Of a DNA stretch of 40,673 nt, positions 8,064 through 14,415 are shown piece by piece. Source of the DNA: an uncultured Bacteroidales bacterium (lineage in GTDB: Bacteria; Bacteroidota; Bacteroidia; Bacteroidales; Muribaculaceae); the NCBI GenBank assembly GCA_902786725.1, contig CADADP010000019.1:1-40673 (forward strand), in the 5' to 3' direction. Position 1 is the stretch's first letter. Every line of letters begins with the position of its first letter. The translations under genes were made by a program, and so were the position numbers. The notes beneath the pieces are model-generated. The model did no database searches and was not told where the DNA came from. It was given only the letters and a program-made list of their open reading frames with translations.

Positions 8064-9416
8064 TTATTTCTCGAAGAGTTTGTTAAACTCTTCCACACTC
8101 ACCGTCTTCTCTTCTATTGTCACACTATCCTTGATAGCGGCATACACTTTGTCGTCCATTGCCTGATTGCTAATCTGTTCGCTATACTCGGGATTCTCAA
8201 GTAACTCATGAGCGTAGCGATCCAGAACATCGTCGGGCAGATTGCTCATGCCATACTGGGCAAACTGCTGAGCGGCCATATAACGTGCATACTTCACCTT
8301 GTCTTCTGCCTCCACCTTCACTTCCAGGTTACGGGCTATCTTCTCGCGAATCAGCTGCCATTGCAGCGCGTCCGAGGTTTTGTCATAGTCTTCTGCCACC
8401 TGCTCAGCGGTCTTGTCTTTACTACGTGTGGCAAGGAAGCGCTTCAGGAACTCATCGGGGAGTTCCAGTTTACCCACTTTCTTACGAAGTACGCGCTCGG
8501 CATCCACCGTGAAGCGGTAGTTACTGTCGGTCTTCAGCTGGTTGCCTATCATTTCTTTAAGTTTGGCGCGGTATTCCTCCTCTGTCTTAGCCACTCCTTT
8601 GCCCAAGACCTCATCATAGAAATCCTCGCCCATCTCGGCATCCTCATTCACCAGAATCTCACTTATAGTAAATTTAAAATCGCTCTTGATGTCTTTCGCT
8701 TGCGCCTTGTCAATGTTCAGCATCGATGCTATCTCGGCCTCACTCCCATCAGCAGCCTTTGCGGGATTTATCACGACTTCAGCACCCGTCTTGGCGCCTA
8801 TCAGTTTAGCACGCTCGCCTTCATCCTTGATATGGCGAGGTAAAAGCAACGTGCGCTCCACCTTCAGCCCACCTTCTTTCTCGCTTCCATCCTCGTTAAG
8901 CTCGGTCATCGAGCCTCGAACCAGCGAGTCCTCTGCGGCTTCTTCTCCGGGAACCTGCTTGCCGAAGCGCTTGCGATACGTCTTGTTCTGGTTTTCCACC
9001 ATCTCGTCGCTCACCTCAATGTCGTAGTAAGGTATCTTAACGCGCTTGTCCAGTTTGCACTCAAACTCCGGTGCCAAGCCCAAATCAAACTTGAACTCAA
9101 AGTCACGACCCTTCTCAAAGTCAATCTTCGACTCCACCGACATCATCGGCTCGCCAAGTAAATCCACCTTGTTGTTTACTATATAATCGGTCAGGGCTCG
9201 AGTCACCTTGTGATCCACCACATCTGCGCGTACACTCGGCCCGTAGAATTTCTCGAGCAACTGTGTAGGCACTTTCCCGGGGCGGAAACCCTTAAGCGGA
9301 CGGCGCTGTCCCATCTCTCTTAATCCCTTCTTGAATTCGTCCTTGTAGTCTTGTTCATTAATCGATATCGTCAGCACTGCTGTCACGTTACCGGTTTTGT
9401 CAAATGTTACGTCCAT
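8064..9416 (-). CDS. tig: Trigger factor, ribosome-associated chaperone
   Basis: The product is predicted to bind at the ribosome exit tunnel and protect nascent chains; 450 aa, the size expected for Bacteroidetes. The N-terminal ribosome-binding domain has the segment GFRPGKVP near residues 43-50, corresponding to the GFRxGKxP signature that contacts protein L23. The middle region is divergent compared with the Proteobacterial FKBP-like domain, as is usual in this phylum. The long helical C-terminal chaperone domain follows. It lies immediately before clpP and clpX, a conserved arrangement in the phylum. It has its own terminator, and upstream a sigma-54-like promoter (9524-9540) overlapping a housekeeping-type promoter (9498-9529). 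Confidence 0.93.
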   Translation of the reverse strand: MDVTFDKTGNVTAVLTISINEQDYKDEFKKGLREMGQRRPLKGFRPGKVPTQLLEKFYGPSVRADVVDHKVTRALTDYIVNNKVDLLGEPMMSVESKIDFEKGRDFEFKFDLGLAPEFECKLDKRVKIPYYDIEVSDEMVENQNKTYRKRFGKQVPGEEAAEDSLVRGSMTELNEDGSEKEGGLKVERTLLLPRHIKDEGERAKLIGAKTGAEVVINPAKAADGSEAEIASMLNIDKAQAKDIKSDFKFTISEILVNEDAEMGEDFYDEVLGKGVAKTEEEYRAKLKEMIGNQLKTDSNYRFTVDAERVLRKKVGKLELPDEFLKRFLATRSKDKTAEQVAEDYDKTSDALQWQLIREKIARNLEVKVEAEDKVKYARYMAAQQFAQYGMSNLPDDVLDRYAHELLENPEYSEQISNQAMDDKVYAAIKDSVTIEEKTVSVEEFNKLFEK

Positions 9417-9497
9417 TTTTACTATTTATACTATTATGTTTTAATAATTTACTCTTCATTATATTGCCCCGAAATCTTCTTCTGAGCAAATTTTTTG

Positions 9498-9529
9498 CAA
9501 AATTACATCACTTATTCTTCTCTAGCAAA
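9498..9529 (-). promoter_or_regulatory. Housekeeping-type promoter of tig
   Basis: On the minus strand TTTG (9529-9526) is followed after 20 bases by TAATTTTG (9505-9498), matching TTTG-N19/20-TAnnTTTG. The leader is about 75 bases. Its upstream box overlaps the GC element of the sigma-54-like site, so the two could compete. Confidence 0.6.
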
Positions 9530-9540
9530 TTTCATGCCCA
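9524..9540 (-). promoter_or_regulatory. Sigma-54-like -24/-12 promoter of tig
   Basis: The minus strand reads TGGGCATGAAATTTGCT. The GG and GC dinucleotides have the required 10-base spacing. It departs from TTGGCACG-N4-TTGCW at two positions (second T is G, C is T). The GC element is about 108 bases before the tig start, nearly the same distance as for dnaK. Confidence 0.5.
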
Positions 9541-9655
9541 CTTTTTACGCTCATGCCTTTTTTGAAGCCCTTTTCCGAAGCCCACAAATTCTGTGCCTTT
9601 CCCCCCCTCCCTTACATATCTGAGGCCGATATGGCACATAATCTCCTCATAAGCG

Positions 9656-9686
9656 CAAAAGAGCCCGCTGTCGCAGCCGGCTCTTT
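9656..9686 (-). terminator. Terminator of the ECF-type sigma factor gene
   Basis: AAAGAGCC (9658-9665) pairs with GGCTCTTT (9679-9686). On the minus strand the stem runs into TTTTG. It lies 47 bases after the sigma factor stop. Confidence 0.75.
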
Positions 9687-9732
9687 CCTGTAATTATGCT
9701 TTTGAAACGATTACTTGTTATTCTTGACATTC

Positions 9733-10323
9733 TCAGTACGATAGCACTATGTGGTTCTCTTCGGCAAGCCTGCGCATATTCAGAATTGCGTAGCGCATGC
9801 GACCAAGCGCTGTGTTTATGCTCACGTTGGTAATGTCCGCTATCTCCTTGAAACTCATATTGCGGTAATAGCGCATCACAAGCACCTCACGCTGATTGTC
9901 GGGTAATGCCTTTATTAGCCGGCGCACGTCTGTCTGAATCTGGCTCGTTATCAACTCGTCCTCCACGTTGGCCTCGCATAGCTCTTTCCTGTTGAGGATA
10001 TTAACCTCGTTCGAGTCGGTTGAACACTGGTTCTCGGCTTTCTCTTGGCGGAAAGAGTCTATTATCAGGTTGTGGGCTATACGTGTTATCCATGCGGCGA
10101 ACTTACCATTCTCCACATAGCGCCCCTGCTTTATGGTCATAATTGCTTTTACAAACGTCTCTTGAAAGATGTCGTTTGCAAGATCTTCATCTTTTACCGA
10201 ATGATAGATGTACGTGAAAATGCGATCCTTATGACGCTCTATTAGCGTGTCAAAAGCCTCATTACACCCATCGACATACGAAGCCACTAATTGCTCGTCG
10301 GTCAGTTTACTATGAATTTTCAT
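9733..10323 (-). CDS. RNA polymerase sigma-70 factor, ECF-like
   Basis: A 196-aa alternative sigma factor that would direct RNA polymerase to a special promoter set. Region 2 spans about residues 20-95 (AFDTLIERHKDRIFTYIYHSV, then DIFQETFVKAI and the AAWITRIAHNLIIDSFR segment). Region 4 spans about 130-190, with the helix-turn-helix MSFKEIADITNVSINTALGR. The long frame can be opened at a TTG two codons upstream, but ATG at 10323 (MKIHSKLTDE) is far more likely. No anti-sigma gene is adjacent, since the next gene on each side is unrelated. It is monocistronic, with a textbook promoter about 110 bases upstream and its own terminator. The regulon cannot be deduced from the sequence. Confidence 0.93.
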   Translation of the reverse strand: MKIHSKLTDEQLVASYVDGCNEAFDTLIERHKDRIFTYIYHSVKDEDLANDIFQETFVKAIMTIKQGRYVENGKFAAWITRIAHNLIIDSFRQEKAENQCSTDSNEVNILNRKELCEANVEDELITSQIQTDVRRLIKALPDNQREVLVMRYYRNMSFKEIADITNVSINTALGRMRYAILNMRRLAEENHIVLSY

Positions 10324-10431
10324 TACCAATTATTACTAAATGTTCTTATTGAGTAATGTTCACGTCGATAGGCAGTATGTTTTAATTAATAATTATAATT
10401 TTAATGTGATTTTTATTTGCGTAAATCGGTG

Positions 10432-10462
10432 CAAATTTATATACTTTTTTTATAACTCCAAA
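10432..10462 (-). promoter_or_regulatory. Bacteroidetes-type promoter of the sigma factor gene
   Basis: On the minus strand TTTG (10462-10459), 19 bases, then TAAATTTG (10439-10432): an exact fit to the phylum's primary promoter consensus. The leader of about 100 bases is long enough for post-transcriptional control, though I see no clear structure in it. Confidence 0.8.
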
Positions 10463-10581
10463 GTTTTTTTTCAAAAAAAGTATGTTTCACAACATAAAAA
10501 TTCACAAAATAGGACCTACTAACCCACCACTGACCATTGCTTATCACTGCTTGTACTCACACTAATTCGGCCTATTTACTC

Positions 10582-10618
10582 AAAAAAGGACGCAACGGTT
10601 TCAGGTCCGATGCGTCCT
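10582..10618 (-). terminator. Terminator of the C10 protease gene
   Basis: AGGACGCA (10587-10594) pairs perfectly with TGCGTCCT (10611-10618). On the minus strand the stem ends in a run of six T. It lies 28 bases after the stop. Confidence 0.9.
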
Positions 10619-10645
10619 CTATGAGTGTCTAATCGCATGTTCCGA

Positions 10646-13054
10646 CTAAGTGCCCATAACAATGTTTGCAAGGGCCACAACGTCCGACACATTCACATCT
10701 TCATCACCGTTCAGGTCTGCCGCTTCAAAATAGAACGTTTCTGGAATGTCACCCATCACATAATTCGCCAGGGCCACAGCATCCGTTACATTCACTTCTC
10801 CGTCCCCATTCACATCACCGGGGAGCAGCGTCACCGTCTCCTTACCGGTTAAGTGGAAATAGCCCCACACCGCGGCCGCTGCGTAGTCGCTCACTGAGTA
10901 GTATTCTACACTCACATAATAATCGCCCGCTGGAAGCTCTTTAAACTCGCATTCCACCGGTATCGAGCCGCCGGCGGCTATGCTCACTGGCTCTATCTTA
11001 ACCCCATACAAATTCCCATACTGAGAATTCTCTATTTTTCGAATAAGTCGTATGCGGATTTGGTCTCGATACTCCGAACTTCCGGTGTTGTTTATCCTAA
11101 CTTTCATGTGGAATATGTCACTATCCACTGTATATGTGTTCCGGTCCAAGTCGTCCAAACTTATAAAACTGGCTGTTAACGAGGCGCTCGCGGCATTATT
11201 CACGTTCACAACCATGCTTCCAAGCTCATTCTCGCAATCCTCGTCGGTGTAGAACTTCAGCGTATATGAGCCGGTCGCTGTCACCTTAAAGTGCAGATAC
11301 ACGTCATCGCTTTCCCCGGGCTTAACATTCGTCGCGGCCACTGTTGCGAGAGAACCGTTCACTGTCATATAGATGGTCCCGAAGTCCACGGTCCCATTAT
11401 TGGTTAGATTTAACATCACCTCAATGTTTTTGTTCGGATTTGCCTCCTCGGTCAGCGCGGTGTAGTTGAGCGTGTAATTTGTCTCAAGTGCGCCGCTGCT
11501 CGAGTCGGCCGATCCTTTTGGGGTAAGCGTCAATCCTTTACCGCCTTTGTCTGTTCGGCTCACTTGCTCAATTTTTGCTTCTATGTATGTCACGTCGCTC
11601 CCGTCAGCAGGGTACCATGGACCACTCTCGTCGCCATCGCTCACCACTGGCACTATTCGGTAGGTTCCAGGCCCTATTCCCGCACCAAAACTCAATGTCG
11701 CTGGATATGAACAACCATATAGGTAGCCCCAATCACTAATACCCCCGTAATCAAGCACCTGGAGCAACTCATCACCATCATAGAGTGCCCAGCCAAGCAC
11801 GCAATCGCTCTGACCTCCCATCAAATTATAGAAGCCACAGGACACCTGCACATCAGTGAAATTATCGGTAACTGACTGACGGATAAGTGACGGCGTCGTA
11901 ACAGACACACTGTTCACAACCACTCCATTCACCGCATTTGACTCAGTATTCGGTTCTATACCGATAAGCATATTCAGCGCTCTAACATAGCCGTCAGCGC
12001 CACTGATGCTTCCCGAGCCGCCTCCCTGTGGACACAGAACATGCAATTGGTAATAACCGTTATATGAGCCTCGCCAACCCCAATTGATATGGTATAAGCC
12101 TTCTCCGTCATAGCCGTCGCACACAAACTCATGTCCACCGCTCAATTTCGAGCCGGCGAGCAACACCGGGCGCTTTGCGCTCAGCTCACTGTATATTATC
12201 TTTTCCCACTCTTCATTTCCCACATAGTCATGCATCACATTTCTCGCCTTAGGTGAATATTTGAATATGTTCACAAATGCATTGGCAATGTACGCCGATG
12301 CGCCCGATGCATCCACTCCATAGCTCATTTTCACTGCTTGCCCGCAGCAACGCATCAGCGCTGCCACCGCATCAGCACTCGTGCCCTTTTCATCAGCTGT
12401 ATAGAAATCCTTCATCGCATCCCAGTTGAGGGTAGTCGCATTCCATGCTGGCACTTCAATGCCGCTAGTGTAACTTGGTAGTGCCGGCACGCTCTGTGGC
12501 CACTTGTGATAATACATTATCTGCGCCATCGCTGTCGCTACACAGCCGGTCAGACATGTGTCTTGGTTCACAGTTGGGCATAAGTTGTTGAATGGCGTGC
12601 CTTGGTCCCATTTCGATTTTAGCATTGGCCTAATTGCTCTCTTCGTGGCTACTCTCTTCGCTTTTGCCACGGCACTCCCCTCTCCGGCTTCTGCTATGGC
12701 GGCAATCTGCGTAGCATACATATTAAGCCACCACTGCACGTTGCTTGGCACGTTACTCGCGTCCCATGCCCCTTCATCACCGTATGCCAGTATCTGGTCA
12801 GCGCAATCATCTCCAGCCACCATCACCCATGCGTTTTTCTCAGTGGTGTTAAATACGTAGTAAGCCGCTTTCTCCGCTGTCGCACCTTGCATACGAGCCT
12901 TGTGAACCGCCTTCTTTGTCACAACATGCCCCAAGGCTCGCGAGGTAAAGAAACGCTCGGCTATTGCACTCGCCTCGGTTTCACTTATCGATTCGGCTTT
13001 TATTGCCTGTGTGCCTATCACCAGCAACAGCAACATAAGTAAAGTCTTTTTCAT
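10646..13054 (-). CDS. Secreted C10-family (streptopain-like) cysteine protease with dockerin-like tail
   Basis: An exported cysteine protease related to SpeB and interpain, 802 aa. I start at 13054 (MKKTLLMLLL) because a signal peptide begins there (cleavage near KAES, about residue 20). Residues 21-130 form the Spi-type prodomain. The catalytic Cys is C171 in TGCVATAMAQIMYYHKWP and the catalytic His is H308 in GGHEFVCDGY; the family NWGWRG segment follows. Residues about 380-740 appear to be beta-sandwich domains. The last ~58 residues hold two dockerin-type repeats (GDVNGDGEVNVTDAVAL and DLNGDEDVNVSDVVAL), likely Ca2+-binding. No T9SS tail was recognised. It has a strong terminator but no visible promoter of its own: the upstream operon's hairpin lies only 39-72 bases before its start. 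Confidence 0.93.
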   Translation of the reverse strand: MKKTLLMLLLLVIGTQAIKAESISETEASAIAERFFTSRALGHVVTKKAVHKARMQGATAEKAAYYVFNTTEKNAWVMVAGDDCADQILAYGDEGAWDASNVPSNVQWWLNMYATQIAAIAEAGEGSAVAKAKRVATKRAIRPMLKSKWDQGTPFNNLCPTVNQDTCLTGCVATAMAQIMYYHKWPQSVPALPSYTSGIEVPAWNATTLNWDAMKDFYTADEKGTSADAVAALMRCCGQAVKMSYGVDASGASAYIANAFVNIFKYSPKARNVMHDYVGNEEWEKIIYSELSAKRPVLLAGSKLSGGHEFVCDGYDGEGLYHINWGWRGSYNGYYQLHVLCPQGGGSGSISGADGYVRALNMLIGIEPNTESNAVNGVVVNSVSVTTPSLIRQSVTDNFTDVQVSCGFYNLMGGQSDCVLGWALYDGDELLQVLDYGGISDWGYLYGCSYPATLSFGAGIGPGTYRIVPVVSDGDESGPWYPADGSDVTYIEAKIEQVSRTDKGGKGLTLTPKGSADSSSGALETNYTLNYTALTEEANPNKNIEVMLNLTNNGTVDFGTIYMTVNGSLATVAATNVKPGESDDVYLHFKVTATGSYTLKFYTDEDCENELGSMVVNVNNAASASLTASFISLDDLDRNTYTVDSDIFHMKVRINNTGSSEYRDQIRIRLIRKIENSQYGNLYGVKIEPVSIAAGGSIPVECEFKELPAGDYYVSVEYYSVSDYAAAAVWGYFHLTGKETVTLLPGDVNGDGEVNVTDAVALANYVMGDIPETFYFEAADLNGDEDVNVSDVVALANIVMGT

Positions 13055-13092
13055 AATTCTTTCAGAGTTTTGAGGTCTTTTCGTAAACAATA

Positions 13093-13126
13093 AGCCCCTG
13101 CGCTGCTTCTTTAAGGCGTAGGGGCT
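13093..13126 (-). terminator. Hairpin after the YtxH/holin-like operon, before the C10 protease
   Basis: AGCCCCTGCGC (13093-13103) pairs with GCGTAGGGGCT (13116-13126) with one G-U. On the minus strand it is followed by TTATTGTTT, a weak U-tract, so readthrough into the protease gene is plausible. Confidence 0.65.
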
Positions 13127-13136
13127 CCTTATTTGG

Positions 13137-13412
13137 TTATTTGAATTTGCGCCAAATCTTCAATAACGTCCGTGTTGCCTGATAACTCAGTATCAAGTAG
13201 TCTGCGAACTTGAGCTTACTCACAAGGCTATTCTTGAATAGCAACCCTCGCATTCCGCCACTCTCCACCTTATTCTTGGTGTTGTCCAGCAGATTGGTCA
13301 TCTGGCTCTTGCCGGCTTCAAGTTTCACCGCCGACAACGCGCGTCTGTAGCGCAATTCGTCCAGTGTCAAGCCCTGCCATTTGGCCGGTTCCGGAGTCTC
13401 ACTTTGTCTCAT
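13137..13412 (-). CDS. Small conserved-looking protein of unknown function (91 aa)
   Basis: I do not recognise a family. It is a basic, helical protein without a clear membrane segment; the best hydrophobic stretch is FADYLILSYQATRTLL (about residues 69-84). It overlaps the end of the upstream Holin-X-like gene by 14 bases, which argues that it is translated and that it acts with that protein. It is the last gene of the four-gene operon. Confidence 0.7.
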   Translation of the reverse strand: MRQSETPEPAKWQGLTLDELRYRRALSAVKLEAGKSQMTNLLDNTKNKVESGGMRGLLFKNSLVSKLKFADYLILSYQATRTLLKIWRKFK

Positions 13413-13761
13413 TTTCTCTGTCGTCGGGGGTTAAAAACAATCTGGTTACAAATCTGGTCACAGGGTCGGTTATCCATTGCTTGCGCATATAGAACACAAT
13501 GGCCATTAGGCTCAATAGCATCATGGCTACCAGTAGTAGAGCTGTCCAATATGAGCCCAGAGCGTCGGCAAGCCACAAAACCAGCCCCAGGGCTATTATA
13601 AATATCACAAAGATGCAGATAACTAGCAACACTGCGAATAGCGCCACTGCCGACAATAGTACCGACAGTTTTTCCACTGCCGTCAACTTGCCGTAATCCA
13701 AATGAAGACTTAAGTACGACTTAGCCTCCTCCCATAACTTGCGGAAGTCTGTGTCTCCCAT
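13399..13761 (-). CDS. Holin-X / phage-holin-superfamily-III-like membrane protein
   Basis: A 120-aa protein with an amphipathic N-terminal region (residues 1-30) and two strong membrane segments (about 33-58 and 68-92), followed by a basic, charged tail ending in TPDDRENETK. This is the layout of the PF07332-type family, which in bacterial chromosomes is found beside YtxH genes and is not a lysis holin. It starts 5 bases after the second YtxH gene and overlaps the next gene by 14 bases. An envelope-stress role is inferred from context only. Confidence 0.8.
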   Translation of the reverse strand: MGDTDFRKLWEEAKSYLSLHLDYGKLTAVEKLSVLLSAVALFAVLLVICIFVIFIIALGLVLWLADALGSYWTALLLVAMMLLSLMAIVFYMRKQWITDPVTRFVTRLFLTPDDRENETK

Positions 13762-13766
13762 CGCTT

Positions 13767-13964
13767 TTACTGGTCTATTTGGGCACTAATCTGCTCCACC
13801 AGTTGCTCCACCTCATCATCAGTGAAGTCTATTCCTTTTTCTTTAAGGATATTCTTAATTCTGGCGCGCAAATCACTACCCTTTTCTGGCGCAAACAGCA
13901 ATGCTGCGGCACAGCCCACTATAGCTCCTCCCAGAAACGCGTATAAAACATTAAGTGCTCTCAT
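13767..13964 (-). CDS. YtxH domain protein (second copy)
   Basis: A 65-aa protein with one N-terminal membrane segment (about residues 5-26) running into the YtxH hallmark LLFAPEKGSDLR, then a charged helix. It is a clear paralogue of the next gene upstream, sharing GGAI, LLFAPEKG and a KEKGI segment. YtxH proteins are linked to general stress in Firmicutes; the biochemical role is unknown. The gap to the first copy is 23 bases. Confidence 0.85.
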   Translation of the reverse strand: MRALNVLYAFLGGAIVGCAAALLFAPEKGSDLRARIKNILKEKGIDFTDDEVEQLVEQISAQIDQ

Positions 13965-13987
13965 TTTTAGTCTTTTTTAAATGTTTA

Positions 13988-14203
13988 TTACTTTGCTTCA
14001 GCCTCTACTGACTTAATCTCACGGGTTATGTCATCTACCAGGTTATCCAACTTCTTGCCGGGTAGGTTTATGCCCTTCTTCTTAAGTGCTTCCATTATTC
14101 GGTTGCGTGTCTCATCTCCTTTTTCCGGTGCAAACAATAGGCCCACTGCGGCCCCTGCTATCGCACCACCTATCACTGCCAGTAAAATGTTTAGTGGTTT
14201 CAT
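13988..14203 (-). CDS. YtxH domain protein (first copy)
   Basis: A 71-aa protein: membrane segment at about residues 5-25 (LLAVIGGAIAGAAVGLLFAP), hallmark LLFAPEKGDETR, then a helical charged tail (LKKKGINLPGKKLDNL). It is the first gene of the operon YtxH-YtxH-holin-like-unknown, which diverges from uvrA across 212 bases. A housekeeping-like promoter and a weak sigma-54-like motif lie in that gap. Confidence 0.87.
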   Translation of the reverse strand: MKPLNILLAVIGGAIAGAAVGLLFAPEKGDETRNRIMEALKKKGINLPGKKLDNLVDDITREIKSVEAEAK

Positions 14204-14234
14204 AATCTATCGTTTTTTTGAATAATTACTATTG

Positions 14235-14266
14235 CAAATTAAATCACACTTTTTCAAATAAGCAAA
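14235..14266 (-). promoter_or_regulatory. Promoter of the YtxH operon
   Basis: On the minus strand TTTG (14266-14263), 20 bases, then TTAATTTG (14242-14235), one mismatch from TAnnTTTG. A weak sigma-54-like motif (GGCA-N6-TTTGCT, 14277-14261) overlaps its upstream box. Confidence 0.5.
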
Positions 14267-14379
14267 TTTTCTGCCGCTTTTCTGCCTTTTTATCTTTCAA
14301 TTTTTCCCTTGACTGCCATTTATAGTACATTATCGTCATTTTCGTGCTCTTCTCTCATCGCCATTAAACAGATTTTTAG

Positions 14380-14387
14380 TAAATTTG
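14380..14387 (+). promoter_or_regulatory. -7 element of the uvrA promoter
   Basis: TAAATTTG matches TAnnTTTG 29 bases before the uvrA start. No TTTG box is found at the usual distance upstream, so the promoter is incomplete by consensus. Confidence 0.5.
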
Positions 14388-14415
14388 CAATCTTGTTTTT
14401 ATCACTTCTGATTCT

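Larger units (their letters stand above)
9417..9732. other. tig upstream region
   Basis: This 316-base gap contains no gene. It carries the overlapping tig promoters (9498-9540), a C-rich tract near 9600-9611 and the sigma factor terminator (9656-9686). Confidence 0.6.
10324..10645. other. Intergenic region between sigma factor and C10 protease genes
   Basis: This AT-rich 322-base gap has no gene. It carries the sigma factor promoter (10432-10462), a leader of about 100 bases and the C10 protease terminator (10582-10618). Confidence 0.65.

Noticed and set aside
10324-10329. Two-codon longer start (TTG) for the sigma factor
   Set aside because: The ATG at 10323 gives the family's usual N-terminus; TTG adds only two residues.
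13399-13761. Prophage lysis cassette suggested by the holin-like protein
   Set aside because: No endolysin, structural, integrase or other phage genes are nearby; the neighbours are YtxH proteins.
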